Source: Erwinia tasmaniensis Et1/99
GTDB lineage: Bacteria; Pseudomonadota; Gammaproteobacteria; Enterobacterales; Enterobacteriaceae
Reading direction: 5' to 3'
Length of the DNA stretch: 64,000 bases
NCBI RefSeq assembly: GCF_000026185.1
Contig: NC_010694.1
Location: 2,170,001-2,234,000, forward strand
A model generated the notes under the pieces. The model was not told the origin of the DNA and ran no database searches. It was given only the letters and a program-made list of their open reading frames with translations. The translations under genes and the position numbers were made by a program. This document shows, one piece after another, positions 17,559 through 26,407 of the stretch (the stretch's first letter is position 1; each line of letters starts with the position of its first letter).

Positions 17559-18250
17559 TCCCCCTGATTGGTGCACTGTTCTTCCCAGCGGCCAGCGCCT
17601 CACAGCGGGTCAATGCCGCGGATTATCAGGCCTTCTGGCTGTGGTCCGGGGTGAGCGCTGGGCCCGAAATGCGTGCGGCACGCACCGTGTATCTTCATCA
17701 GGGTGAAGTGGTCATCCGACAGGGACAGGTAAAATTCGAACGCCTGGGCCTGCCGGTAAGCCGCTTAACTTTCCCGCAGATTTGGCTGACCGTTCGTACC
17801 AATACGCTGGATGTACCCGATGAAATGCTGGCGCGTATCCTGCGCCTGATGCAGCGCTGGCGGCTGGCCGGGAATCATGTTGTGGGTCTGCAAATCGATT
17901 TTGATGCCGCCACCAGCCGCCTTGACGATTACGGCCAGTTTTTGCAACGAGTGCGCAAAATGATGCCTGCTGAATATGCGCTGGGGGTCACCGGGCTGTT
18001 GGACTGGGCCAAAACCGGTCAGGTTGGCACGCTAAATGCCTTACCCATTGACGAGTTGGTGGTACAGAGTTACCAGGGGCGGCACACGGTGCCCAATTAC
18101 GCCGATTATCTTCCCGCGCTGGCTGCACTGCACATTCCTTTCCGACTTGGGGTGGTACAGCACGGTCAGTGGCGGCAGCAGGATGAACAGCGTCTGCTCA
18201 CCTCCCCCTGGTATCGCGGCATCGTGATATTTATGCTCAATTCAGGGTGA
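17528..18250 (+). CDS. DUF3142 family exported protein
   Basis: This 240-residue protein has a signal peptide (about residues 1-25, ending ASA). The mature part begins with the DUF3142 signature YQAFWLWSGV and continues with VGLQIDFDAATSRLDDYGQFL and DELVVQSYQGRH, which suggests a TIM-barrel, glycosidase-like fold. No activity is established for the family. The start lies 31 bases inside the 3' end of the TPR-like gene, in another frame, so the pair forms a coupled two-gene unit. Both proteins should be periplasmic or outer-envelope proteins. Confidence 0.82.
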   Translation: MGKKTQILLVIPLIGALFFPAASASQRVNAADYQAFWLWSGVSAGPEMRAARTVYLHQGEVVIRQGQVKFERLGLPVSRLTFPQIWLTVRTNTLDVPDEMLARILRLMQRWRLAGNHVVGLQIDFDAATSRLDDYGQFLQRVRKMMPAEYALGVTGLLDWAKTGQVGTLNALPIDELVVQSYQGRHTVPNYADYLPALAALHIPFRLGVVQHGQWRQQDEQRLLTSPWYRGIVIFMLNSG

Positions 18251-18325
18251 ACACTACCAAAGGTCGTTTTGCGTCTTACACCAACATCATGATGTAGCGA
18301 TAGCAAGCCAGCCTGACAGGAGTGA

Positions 18326-18343
18326 TTTTTTATGCATAAAAAA
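18326..18343. promoter_or_regulatory. Perfect 18-bp AT palindrome upstream of argC
   Basis: TTTTTTATGCATAAAAAA is a perfect palindrome about 90 bases before argC. ArgR boxes are AT-rich 18-bp palindromes with TGCAT or TGAAT half sites, so this could be one, but its centre differs from the classic box and the match is weak. It may simply be a protein-binding palindrome of another kind. Confidence 0.3.
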
Positions 18344-18433
18344 CAGATAATCAGTCAATCAATGTTTACCCCTGGCCATAAATCTCGCATAATCTGACAC
18401 ACTGTTTTTTACTTACCCAGGGCAAAGACCGTA

Positions 18434-19363
18434 ATGATTCAGAAATATCGCGTGTTTATCGACGGCCAGGCGGGCACGACCGGATTGCAGATCCAGCAAC
18501 GGTTAGCCAGCCATCCTCAGATTGAAATGCTCAACATTGACGAGGCGCAGCGTAAAGATGCCGCTGCCCGTCAGGCGCTGATGAAACAGGCTGACGTCAG
18601 CATCCTCTGCCTGCCGGATGCCGCCGCCCGCGATGCTGTAGCCCTGGCCGACGAGGTGGGCGCACGCGTGCTGGACGCCAGCTCTGCGCATCGCGTTGAG
18701 AGCGGCTGGGTCTACGGTCTGCCTGAACTGGCTCTGGGTCAACGCGAAAAAATCCACGCCGCCAGCCATGTTTCAAATCCGGGGTGTTATGCCACCGGCG
18801 CGATTGCCCTGCTGGCGCCGCTGACCGCCAACGGACTGTTACAGGCAGACAGGCCGCTGACGATTAACGCGGTTTCAGGCTACAGCGGCGGCGGCAACCA
18901 GATGATTGAAAAATATCAACAGACGGGAACCGGTTATGCGGCCTACGGGTTGGGATTCGATCATAAGCATCTTAAAGAGATCCAGGCCTGGGGCGGTTTG
19001 AGCGATCGGCCAATTTTCCAGCCTGCGGTGGGTGACTATGCTCAGGGAATGCTGGTATTTATCCCTTTGAATCACATCGACGGCGAGCCGCTACGGCAGG
19101 CGCTGGCAGACTATTACAGCGGGCAGCAGTTTATTCATGTCAACCCACTGAACGCGCTGGATGAACGCAACGCCCCCTATCTGCTCCCTGAAGCGCTGAA
19201 CAATACGAATAATATGGAGCTCTTTGTCTTCAGCCATGCGCAGCAGCGTCAGTGTATCCTGGCGGCACGCCTGGATAATTTAGGTAAAGGGGCTTCGGGC
19301 GCCGCCGTGCAAAACCTGAATCTGATGCTCGGTTTACCGGAAGCTACGTGCGTCAACATGTGA
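18434..19363 (+). CDS. argC: N-acetyl-gamma-glutamyl-phosphate reductase, type 2
   Basis: This 309-residue protein has the length and sequence of the short type 2 AGPR subfamily rather than the 330-350-residue type 1 enzyme of the E. coli argCBH operon. It reduces N-acetylglutamyl phosphate to the semialdehyde with NADPH in arginine synthesis. The N-terminus has the nucleotide-binding start FIDGQAGTTGLQI. The catalytic cysteine is Cys118 in SNPGCYATG, and SGYSGGG follows. It stands alone, not beside argB or argH, so the usual arg cluster must be elsewhere. It may be a second, differently regulated isoenzyme. Confidence 0.92.
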   Translation: MIQKYRVFIDGQAGTTGLQIQQRLASHPQIEMLNIDEAQRKDAAARQALMKQADVSILCLPDAAARDAVALADEVGARVLDASSAHRVESGWVYGLPELALGQREKIHAASHVSNPGCYATGAIALLAPLTANGLLQADRPLTINAVSGYSGGGNQMIEKYQQTGTGYAAYGLGFDHKHLKEIQAWGGLSDRPIFQPAVGDYAQGMLVFIPLNHIDGEPLRQALADYYSGQQFIHVNPLNALDERNAPYLLPEALNNTNNMELFVFSHAQQRQCILAARLDNLGKGASGAAVQNLNLMLGLPEATCVNM

Positions 19364-19651
19364 TGTGCCTGGCGCGCTAGCCGGCACCTTTGCAACGGGT
19401 TGTTGCCGCGCCCCTCACTGGCCTTATTTCTATGGATGGGAGCGGCGGTTGGCACGCTCAGACGGAGGGTTTGCGGCACATCGCACCTCCGTCAGTCGTC
19501 CCCTTCATGCCCGCCTTAACGCCTTAATCTCATTAAATTCCTGCCTGATTCACACTTTATCGATCTCATCTCCTGACTCCAATACTTTTGGTCTAAGGTT
19601 CTGTATACGTTCGATAACATTCAGAACCGTCATGGTAAAGGAGAATACCCG

Positions 19652-21325
19652 ATGAGAAGAGCTTTCAGGCAACAATCGTCCGTTCCGCTGTTTGTCTCAT
19701 TGCTACTGTCCGGCGCGCTGGCTGCTGGCTGTAGCGTTCAGGCACAGGAAGAGCGGCCCGTGTTTGATACCATTCCTCAGCCGCCCGATGTCCAGTTAGG
19801 GCCATTGTTTACGGCGGTGCAGGCAGCAAACCTCTATCCAGACCAGAAGACTTTCGCCGATGCCGTTCCCAAAAGCGATCCGGAACTGATCCTTTCTGAC
19901 TGGCAGATGCAGAAAATGCAGCGTAATTTCGATCTTAAGCGTTTCGTTGCCACCAACTTCTCGATGCCAGCCACCGGTGATGTCTACACCTCCCCTAAGG
20001 GACAGAGCCTGCGTGCGCATATTAACGGCCTGTGGCCGGTACTAACACGCTCCGATAAGGTGGACAATCAGTGGGGCTCGCTCCTGCCTCTGCCCAACCC
20101 CTACGTGGTTCCGGGCGGTCGCTTTCGTGAGGTGTATTATTGGGATAGTTACTTCACCATGTTAGGCCTGGCAGAAAGCGGACGCTGGGAACGGGTACAG
20201 GATATGGTCGACAACTTCGCCTATCAGTTAGATACCTATGGCCATATCCCCAACGGCAACCGCAGCTACTATCTCAGCCGTTCGCAGCCACCTTTTTTCA
20301 GTATGATGGTTGACCTGCTGGCTCAACACGGCGGTGACAAGATTTACGGCCAATATCGTCCCCAGTTGGAAAAGGAGTACCGCTACTGGATGACTGGCGT
20401 CGACGACGAGGCGCTGCGGCCTGGCAGCGCGACCCAGCGCGTGGTGAAACTGCGGGATGGTACGATCCTCAATCGTTACTGGGATGACCGCGATGTGCCC
20501 CGTACCGAATCCTGGAGGGAAGATACCATCACGGCACGGCAGGCAGCAGGCCCTGACAGAGCGCAACTTTACCGTGATTTACGCGCAGGGGCGGCATCCG
20601 GTTGGGACTTCAGCTCGCGCTGGTTCGATAAGCCAGACGATCTGAGCACCATCCGCACCACGCAAATCCTGCCGGCCGATCTCAATGCGCTGATGTTCCA
20701 TCTGGAAAAGACGCTCGCACGCGCCTATAAAACAGAGAATAATGCCGCCGCCAGCCAGCGCTTTGAGCAGCTGGCCGAACGCCGCAAAACCGCAATCGGT
20801 CATTATCTTTGGGATGAGAAACAGGGCTGGTATGCCGATTACGACTGGCAGAGATCCCACGTGCGCCCGCAGCTCACCGCGGCGGCACTGTTCCCGCTCT
20901 ATTTGCAGGCCGCCACGGGCGAACGCGCCACCCGTACCGCCAGCGCGGTGAAAAAGCACCTGCTGGCAGAAGGCGGGCTGCTCACGACTACGGTGACATC
21001 CGGCCAGCAGTGGGATGCGCCCAACGGTTGGGCACCTCTGCAATGGGTAGCCGTCGTGGGTCTTAATCATTACGGCCAGGAACCGCTGGCAAAAGAAATT
21101 GGCCTGCGCTTCCTGAATAGCGTCCAGACGACATACGAGAAAGACCATAAGCTGGTCGAAAAGTATGTGGTGAAGGGGGTATCACTGACCCACGGTGGCG
21201 AATATCCGCTACAGGATGGGTTTGGCTGGACCAATGCGGTGACGTTAAAACTGATGGATCTTTACTGCCCGAAAGGCACGATCTGTAACAATGTAGGCGA
21301 CCTGAATAGCAAAAAAGAACCTTAA
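19652..21325 (+). CDS. treA: Periplasmic trehalase
   Basis: This 557-residue family GH37 trehalase hydrolyses trehalose to two glucose molecules in the periplasm, so the cell can use trehalose under high osmolarity. It has an N-terminal signal peptide (cleavage near AQAQ/VQAQ, residues about 30-35). Both family signatures are present: [15 protein letters not shown] and [15 protein letters not shown]-terminal [16 protein letters not shown] block completes the active site. Length is close to the 565 residues of E. coli TreA. GGAG lies before ATG 19652. A bidirectional terminator lies between it and the convergent ymgE gene. Confidence 0.95.
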   Translation: MRRAFRQQSSVPLFVSLLLSGALAAGCSVQAQEERPVFDTIPQPPDVQLGPLFTAVQAANLYPDQKTFADAVPKSDPELILSDWQMQKMQRNFDLKRFVATNFSMPATGDVYTSPKGQSLRAHINGLWPVLTRSDKVDNQWGSLLPLPNPYVVPGGRFREVYYWDSYFTMLGLAESGRWERVQDMVDNFAYQLDTYGHIPNGNRSYYLSRSQPPFFSMMVDLLAQHGGDKIYGQYRPQLEKEYRYWMTGVDDEALRPGSATQRVVKLRDGTILNRYWDDRDVPRTESWREDTITARQAAGPDRAQLYRDLRAGAASGWDFSSRWFDKPDDLSTIRTTQILPADLNALMFHLEKTLARAYKTENNAAASQRFEQLAERRKTAIGHYLWDEKQGWYADYDWQRSHVRPQLTAAALFPLYLQAATGERATRTASAVKKHLLAEGGLLTTTVTSGQQWDAPNGWAPLQWVAVVGLNHYGQEPLAKEIGLRFLNSVQTTYEKDHKLVEKYVVKGVSLTHGGEYPLQDGFGWTNAVTLKLMDLYCPKGTICNNVGDLNSKKEP

Positions 21326-21374
21326 TAAGCATTAAAGTTAACTTTATCGTTCGGAATATCCAGTCTGGCGACAT

Positions 21375-21406
21375 AAAAAAACGGGGAGGCAGAAGCCACC
21401 CCGTTT
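21375..21406. terminator. Bidirectional intrinsic terminator between treA and ymgE
   Basis: AAACGGGG (21379-21386) and CCCCGTTT (21399-21406) form the base of a stem that continues with GGC/GCC around a short loop. A run of seven A lies on the left side and T residues on the right. It therefore serves as an intrinsic terminator for ymgE on the minus strand and probably also for treA on the plus strand. Confidence 0.85.
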
Positions 21407-21422
21407 ACTGTCACAGCCTGAT

Positions 21423-21671
21423 TTAGCTGCGTACTTTGCGGTAGATCCACAGCACCACAATGGCACCAATAACTGCAACCACAAAACTGCCGAAGTTGAA
21501 GCCGTCTACCCGACCAAAGCCAAAGAAAGTACTGATCCAGCCACCAACAACCGCACCGATAACACCCAGAATCACGGTGATAATCAGTCCGCCGCCGTCT
21601 TTACCCGGCATAATCCACTTGGCAATAATACCTGCGATCAGACCAAAGATGATCCATGAAAGAATACCCAT
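21423..21671 (-). CDS. ymgE: YmgE/GlsB/YeaQ-family small membrane protein
   Basis: This 82-residue protein has three hydrophobic segments and glycine-rich packing motifs (GLIAGIIAKWIMPG, GVIGAVVGGW, VAVIGAIVVLWI). It is typical of the transglycosylase-associated protein family and closest to E. coli YmgE (84 residues). Members are small inner-membrane stress proteins, often under RpoS or envelope-stress control; the molecular role is unknown. AAGGAG lies just before the start. It is convergent with treA, as the gene pair is in related enterobacteria. Confidence 0.9.
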   Translation of the reverse strand: MGILSWIIFGLIAGIIAKWIMPGKDGGGLIITVILGVIGAVVGGWISTFFGFGRVDGFNFGSFVVAVIGAIVVLWIYRKVRS

Positions 21672-21793
21672 TGAAAAACTCCTTAGTTTCTTCTGTTTAA
21701 ACCTATCAACTCGTAAGACGCTGTAAGTATAGGCGATAATGATAACTCTGTGATCTAAATCCAGACTATCTTACTATTTTGACAAATTTTTTG

Positions 21794-21820
21794 TAAAGAC
21801 CCTGTCAAGAGCGCCGATAA
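21794..21820 (+). promoter_or_regulatory. FliA (sigma-28) promoter of ycgR
   Basis: The -35 element TAAAGACC (21794-21801), an 11-base spacer and the -10 element GCCGATAA (21813-21820) match the flagellar class 3 promoter consensus TAAAGTTT-N11-GCCGATAA, with the -10 perfect. It ends 28 bases before the ycgR start. E. coli ycgR is a known FliA target, so the site makes functional sense. Confidence 0.88.
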
Positions 21821-21848
21821 GCGTTAATGACTCAGGTTATCTATCTCA

Positions 21849-22598
21849 ATGGGAGCAGATGTGGAACAGGATGATACGGAACAGTATCTAAAACAGGGGA
21901 CGCTGGCCGTTCTGGGCGTGCTGCGCGAGCTGCTGCAAAACCAGACGCCGATGAGGGTTTCACATCCTCGCGGACAGTTTATCACCCGGCTGCTGCATGT
22001 AGATAAGACCAACATGGTCATCGACTTTGGCAGTAATGACTATGACAATCAGCTGGCACAAGAGGCAAATGAACTGCATATCGTTGCCGACACCCGTGGG
22101 GCGCGAATAGAATTAATACTGACCTCACTGCAAATGAGTGAATATGAAGGGCTGCCCGCGTTTACCGCCGCACTACCCGGCCAGCTTAAAATGATCCAAA
22201 GGCGCGAGTTCTTCCGCGTAGATGCGCCGCTCAATCCAATTTTCTTTTGCTATGTTCCCTGGCCCGATGGGACAGGCGAAGGGCGTCTGCGTTTACAGGA
22301 TCTTTCTATTGGGGGCATCGGCATGCTTTCAGAGGGCACCGTTCCCGACGCCCTGAGCTGCGGTGACACCATAAAAAAACTGCGTCTGGAAATGGGCGAA
22401 TATGGGCGTTTCGTGGTTGATGCGCAGCTGATAAGCATCGGCAAGCACAGCGTTGTGGGCAGCAAGTGCGAAACTGTCGTCACCCCACGCCTCAGCCTGC
22501 GTTTTCTCTCACTGAATGCGGCGCAGGAGCGTGAATTACAGCAGGTTATTTTCTCTCTTGAACGGCTGGCCAGAGATAAAGCCAAGCGCTTCCAGTGA
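21849..22598 (+). CDS. ycgR: YcgR flagellar brake protein (c-di-GMP receptor)
   Basis: This 249-residue protein has an N-terminal YcgR domain (about 15-115) and a C-terminal PilZ domain (about 120-240). The c-di-GMP binding residues are visible as RREFFR and DLSIGGIG. When bound to c-di-GMP, YcgR binds the flagellar motor and slows or biases rotation, favouring a sessile state. E. coli YcgR has 244 residues. An internal ATG (21861) is an alternative start. A FliA promoter lies directly upstream, so it is made with late flagellar genes. Its 3' end faces emtA with only three bases between them. Confidence 0.94.
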   Translation: MGADVEQDDTEQYLKQGTLAVLGVLRELLQNQTPMRVSHPRGQFITRLLHVDKTNMVIDFGSNDYDNQLAQEANELHIVADTRGARIELILTSLQMSEYEGLPAFTAALPGQLKMIQRREFFRVDAPLNPIFFCYVPWPDGTGEGRLRLQDLSIGGIGMLSEGTVPDALSCGDTIKKLRLEMGEYGRFVVDAQLISIGKHSVVGSKCETVVTPRLSLRFLSLNAAQERELQQVIFSLERLARDKAKRFQ

Positions 22599-22601
22599 GG
22601 A

Positions 22602-23237
22602 TCAGATTGTACGGTAGACGGTGGTCACCTTCCACAAATAGCGCGGGGCCTGGGGAGCCGGATGGTTCTTCTGCACATGCTGATAAAAAGCCTCCGGACT
22701 TAAAGCGTTAATCATAGCGATTGCCTGACTTCGGTCCCGCGCGAACGTGCGCAGTAACGCACCAGCGCCGTTAGCGTATGAGACAATTGTCGCATAACGC
22801 AACGTTTTGGGATCGCGAATACCGGCCAGGTGCTGCCGCTGCAAGATACGCAGGTAGGCCGTGCCGATATCAATATTTTTCACCGGGTCGCGCAGCTCGG
22901 CTTTTGTCGGCTGCCCTGCCCGACCTCGAGCGCGATAAACTTCGCGTCCGGCCGTAGACGCTTTAATCTGCATCAGTCCAACCGCATTCGATTTACTGAC
23001 TACCGTTGGATTACCGCCCGACTCGACGGCAATAATTGCTTCGACAAGCTTCTGCTCCACCCCGTTTTGCAGCGCCGCCTGTTCCGTCATCATTGACCAC
23101 GCCGACGCAACCATTGCCGGAGGTGCCTGAGTTAAGGGCGTATTGGGCCTGAGGGCGATCTTCTTTTCTGTCTTACCGGCACAGCCTGCAAGCAATACTA
23201 TCGCGACGACCGTCGCCACCTTCACGCTTTTTCTCAC
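22602..23237 (-). CDS. emtA: EmtA membrane-bound lytic murein transglycosylase
   Basis: This is an SLT-family lytic transglycosylase that cleaves murein between MurNAc and GlcNAc. It is a lipoprotein with lipobox LLAGC. The catalytic glutamate lies in IIAVESGGNP, followed by SNAVGLMQIKAST and the C-terminal NHPAPQAPRY, all as in E. coli EmtA (MltE, 203 residues). The start was set at GTG 23237, preceded by GAGGA, because it gives a lipobox at residue 19 as in E. coli; an ATG at 23276 would add 13 charged residues. It acts at the outer membrane. Confidence 0.92.
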   Translation of the reverse strand: MRKSVKVATVVAIVLLAGCAGKTEKKIALRPNTPLTQAPPAMVASAWSMMTEQAALQNGVEQKLVEAIIAVESGGNPTVVSKSNAVGLMQIKASTAGREVYRARGRAGQPTKAELRDPVKNIDIGTAYLRILQRQHLAGIRDPKTLRYATIVSYANGAGALLRTFARDRSQAIAMINALSPEAFYQHVQKNHPAPQAPRYLWKVTTVYRTI

Positions 23238-23426
23238 GCTTTTATATCCTCTACGCCTTAGCCTGGCACCTATCATACGGCTTAGCCGCCATCAGGAAAT
23301 TACCGTTAATCTTAAATTGTGCTATGGGCTGATGACTTCGCCGCTCCGATTCGTCATCATCAAAGAAATCTGACAGCGCCAGACGGCAAAAAATTCACGC
23401 CGCGCAAAATAAAACTTTCAGGGAGC

Positions 23427-24374
23427 ATGATGTTGATTACACCTCGAACCATTCATCTGGTCGCCCCTTCTGGCTACTGCCATAACCCGACAGCCGCGGC
23501 ACGCGGCATAGCGCGTCTGCGGGCGGCTGGGCATCGGGTTGAAGATAACGGCATTATCGCCAGGCGCAAGCAGCGCTTTGCCGGCGATGACAGCCAGCGC
23601 CTGAATGATATTAACGCGCTGTCGCACATGGATACGCTGCCGGACATTGTGCTGGCAGTACGCGGCGGCTACGGTGCCAGCCGCCTGCTGCCAGACATCA
23701 ACTATCCTGCGCTACGCCAGCGCCTGCACAATGCGCCGCTGGCGATCTGCGGCCACAGCGATTTCACGGCAATTCAGCTGGCACTGCTGGCAAAAAGTGG
23801 CGTACAAAGCTTCAGTGGGCCCATGCTGACAGGGAATTTCGGCGCCGAGGTGTTATCTGAATTTACCGTTCGCCATTTTTGGCAGGCGTTGACGGAGCCT
23901 GAACTGAAGATCAAATGGCAAACTACACCTCAAAAGCTTCAGATCAACGGCACGCTTTGGGGGGGGAATCTGGCAATGATTGCCTCCCTCACAGGCACCC
24001 CCTGGATGCCCGATATCCAACAGGGTATTTTGGTAATTGAAGATGTTAATGAGCACCCTTTCCGCATTGAACGTATGCTGCTTCAGCTGCATCAAAGCGG
24101 TATTCTTGCCCGTCAGCGTGCCATCATTACCGGCAGTTTTAGCGGAGCCGCGTTAAGCGCCTACGATAACGGCTATGATTTCGCCAGCGTGTGGAACCTG
24201 ATACGCGACCTGACCGGAATACCGGTGGTGACGGGCCTGGCATTTGGCCACGATGCCGATACCGTTACGCTGCCCATCGGCGCACAGGGCCTGCTGGCGG
24301 TTAACGAAACGTCCGCAGAGCTGCAGATATCAGGGCACCCGGTGCTGCCGCGATTGCAGGAGGAGTTGGCATGA
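23427..24374 (+). CDS. ldcA: L,D-carboxypeptidase A (murein tetrapeptide carboxypeptidase)
   Basis: This roughly 315-residue cytoplasmic serine peptidase of family S66 removes the terminal D-alanine from murein tetrapeptides during peptidoglycan recycling. Signatures are LVAPSGYC at the start, LAVRGGYGASRLL and the nucleophile block CGHSDFTAI, with GTLWGGNLAM, EDVNEHPFRIERML and FGHDADTVTLPIG later. The gene is next to emtA, transcribed divergently, as in E. coli. GGGAG directly precedes a doubled ATG (23427 and 23430). The stop overlaps the start of the next gene by four bases. Confidence 0.95.
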   Translation: MMLITPRTIHLVAPSGYCHNPTAAARGIARLRAAGHRVEDNGIIARRKQRFAGDDSQRLNDINALSHMDTLPDIVLAVRGGYGASRLLPDINYPALRQRLHNAPLAICGHSDFTAIQLALLAKSGVQSFSGPMLTGNFGAEVLSEFTVRHFWQALTEPELKIKWQTTPQKLQINGTLWGGNLAMIASLTGTPWMPDIQQGILVIEDVNEHPFRIERMLLQLHQSGILARQRAIITGSFSGAALSAYDNGYDFASVWNLIRDLTGIPVVTGLAFGHDADTVTLPIGAQGLLAVNETSAELQISGHPVLPRLQEELA

Positions 24375-25045
24375 AACAGCTGTATGAAGATCTGTGGATT
24401 TGTACCCCTGAAGCTAACGCCAATAAGATTGAACCAGAGCTGATGATGCACGGGTTCTTACTGCAACATTTGCGCGGCAACATCCTGATATCTCGCGCGG
24501 ACAATCCATTAGATCACGATGCGATTGCCGATAGTGGCGGCATTATCCGCCACTATCTGACTCATTGGCATGAAGCTGGGCCGGCAACCCGTCAGCTACA
24601 GCAACGCTTTAACAGTGCTTTGTATTGTCATGCACGCGCTCTTGGCCATGTCAGCCGCTATGCCGAGCCTGATGCGACATTCACTAAGGCAGAGGTGCAC
24701 TGTGGAAGCTTTCATGTCGTACCGACACCGGGACACACGCCCGGCAGTACCAGCTACCTTTACGCTTCACCCTATGGCAAAACCTATCTTTTTGTCGGCG
24801 ATACCGTCACCCTGTCGCATCATCGCTGGATGACGATCCGTGCTGCCGAAAGCAACGAGCACGACCTGCATCAAACATTGAATTTCTATCGGGCGCTGCG
24901 CCCGGACGTTATCATGATGAGCAGTACGGTTGGGCATCCGGGATGGCAAGAGGTTGATTTGCGCCAGTGGCTGGCATTGCTGGGCGAAGCGGAACATAAC
25001 CCACGCGATCTCTGCCTTAGCCAGGCATCAAACGACGGCGGCTAG
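24371..25045 (+). CDS. Metallo-beta-lactamase-fold hydrolase with an atypical metal motif
   Basis: This 224-residue protein is of the metallo-beta-lactamase superfamily. It has the first metal motif as THWHEAG, where most members have H-x-H-x-D-H: the two ligand histidines are kept, but the D-H pair is replaced by A-G. The other ligands look present: PTPGHTPGS, FVGDTV and a late STVGHPG histidine. It may bind one metal or act on an unusual substrate. Its start overlaps the ldcA stop (ATGA), so the two are co-translated. No specific substrate can be named. Confidence 0.8.
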   Translation: MKQLYEDLWICTPEANANKIEPELMMHGFLLQHLRGNILISRADNPLDHDAIADSGGIIRHYLTHWHEAGPATRQLQQRFNSALYCHARALGHVSRYAEPDATFTKAEVHCGSFHVVPTPGHTPGSTSYLYASPYGKTYLFVGDTVTLSHHRWMTIRAAESNEHDLHQTLNFYRALRPDVIMMSSTVGHPGWQEVDLRQWLALLGEAEHNPRDLCLSQASNDGG

Positions 25046-25228
25046 CGCTGGGTATCTCATCCTGACAGACGGGATCGTTAGCGCTTTTCACCCGATGACT
25101 TTCGCACACTTTTAACCACCACTGCCGTTTTACCACCTGCCAGGGCAGTAGCGACAGTGCGCGGCCCCCTCCCCGGCCTTGTAACACGCATAAATTCTAA
25201 AATAGTCATTGAACATGGATGCACATGC

Positions 25229-25244
25229 CTGTATTTTTATACAG
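25229..25244 (+). promoter_or_regulatory. LexA (SOS) box
   Basis: CTGTATTTTTATACAG is a full SOS box with CTG-N10-CAG and an AT-rich centre, 20 bases before the DinI-like gene. It predicts LexA repression and induction by DNA damage. Confidence 0.9.
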
Positions 25245-25264
25245 TTATAAAATAAGGAGTAATC

Positions 25265-25510
25265 ATGTTTGTTGAACTAATTTATGACAAGCGCAACGTC
25301 GCCGGGTTGGCTAACGCCGAGCAGTTAATTCTTAGCGAGCTGGAAAAGCGGGTTAAACGGGTATTTCCGGATGCGCTGGTCAAGGTAAAGCCAATGCAGG
25401 CTAACAGCGTAAAAAGCGATGCCAGCAAAAGCGATAAATCCACCCTGCTGCGTATCATTGAAGAGATGTTTGAAGAGGCAGATCAGTGGCTGGTATCAAC
25501 AGAATACTAA
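25265..25510 (+). CDS. DinI-like SOS-response protein
   Basis: This 81-residue protein is of the DinI/MsgA family, with an N-terminal beta hairpin (MFVELIYDK), two helices and the acidic C-terminal helix (EEMFEEADQWL) that contacts RecA in E. coli DinI. DinI modulates RecA filament stability and so the SOS response. The gene has a perfect LexA box and AAGGAG just upstream. Phages and prophages often carry dinI-like genes, and holin-like genes follow within 250 bases, so it may mark the left part of a phage-derived region. It is not the orthologue of E. coli dinI by sequence; it is nearer the MsgA-type members. Confidence 0.88.
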   Translation: MFVELIYDKRNVAGLANAEQLILSELEKRVKRVFPDALVKVKPMQANSVKSDASKSDKSTLLRIIEEMFEEADQWLVSTEY

Positions 25511-25752
25511 CCGCCTAATCACGCCAGTAGCAACCATAATTTCGTTATTTTTCATGAGTATATTGCCATCTTCATAAGCAGTCATGCCGTTATGCCGGCG
25601 ATTACAGCCTGTTTTTTTGGCACCTTCAGGATGATTAACGAGAATTCTTGTTTACTCCCAAGAGTGTGGGTCAGAAATAGTCTGTTGGCCGCTGATATAT
25701 TTTCTATAAAACGCATATGAGCACTCCTATCAAGCCAGCGCGTTCGTTTCAT

Positions 25753-26040
25753 TCACCGGCGGGGGCGCAATACGGCAAAAACGATTGCCACATTGCCTTT
25801 GGCCCGGTACACCGCGGCACACAGGATCATATTGATAATCATAACGGCCCAATGTGTCTGAGAATAATCGTCTAACAGAAAGCGAAAGGGAACGGATGCG
25901 TACGCAAGAACGATCAGATAAGCCAGCCACGATGCCCAGCATTGATGTCTGGCCCCCGGCTTACAGAAAAACATCAGGCGAACCACTATAGCTGTACAAA
26001 GCACGACATTAATGATGACCATGAGATCATTTATTACCAT
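25753..26040 (-). CDS. Small membrane protein, phage holin-like
   Basis: This 95-residue protein has three hydrophobic segments (about 5-25, 36-52 and 65-88) and a basic C-terminus, the plan of class I phage holins, which permeabilise the inner membrane at lysis. It overlaps the preceding gene by 14 bases. No endolysin or spanin genes follow in the 240 bases downstream, so the lysis cassette is incomplete here. Identity as a holin rests on size, topology and pairing rather than a named homologue. Confidence 0.65.
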   Translation of the reverse strand: MVINDLMVIINVVLCTAIVVRLMFFCKPGARHQCWASWLAYLIVLAYASVPFRFLLDDYSQTHWAVMIINMILCAAVYRAKGNVAIVFAVLRPRR

Positions 26041-26407
26041 GTGAGCCTCCTTTCCGACGAGTGAACCAGCTCCAGGGGTCCTGTTGGCTGAAAAAAGTCA
26101 GCGTTTTAATGGCTAATGCAGAAAGTAGTACCGCGCCTAAACCATCCAGCGGCCGTTCGCTATACCCCAGGATTTGCTCCAACTTTGCACCGACCAGTCT
26201 GGCACCGTATACGCCCACTATCCATGAGACCAGGAAATAGGCGGCACGTCTGATGACCTTCATATAGGCCGCCGTGGTCACATAAAATACCGCTCCGGCA
26301 AAAGCGCCAAACAAAATACAGTAATCCGTGCTGTCTGTACCCCCGACAACGCGACCGACGGCCGTTATGAGGCTACCCTGATTTAATGCAAAAAATGATG
26401 CTGACAT
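26027..26407 (-). CDS. Membrane protein, putative phage holin
   Basis: This 126-residue protein has a glycine-rich N-terminal region and two or three hydrophobic segments (about 30-50, 56-72 and 88-102), with a charged, basic C-terminal tail. Paired with the small membrane gene that overlaps its 3' end, it looks like the holin part of a phage lysis module. No other structural phage genes are near, so this is most likely a prophage remnant. Expression may depend on a promoter upstream that is no longer evident. Confidence 0.65.
   Translation of the reverse strand: MSASFFALNQGSLITAVGRVVGGTDSTDYCILFGAFAGAVFYVTTAAYMKVIRRAAYFLVSWIVGVYGARLVGAKLEQILGYSERPLDGLGAVLLSALAIKTLTFFSQQDPWSWFTRRKGGSHGNK

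Noticed and set aside
19365..19655. 96-codon plus-strand frame between argC and treA
   Set aside because: Composition is atypical (rich in Arg, Ser and Cys), there are no motifs, and it ends in the treA ribosome site, so it is treated as leader sequence.
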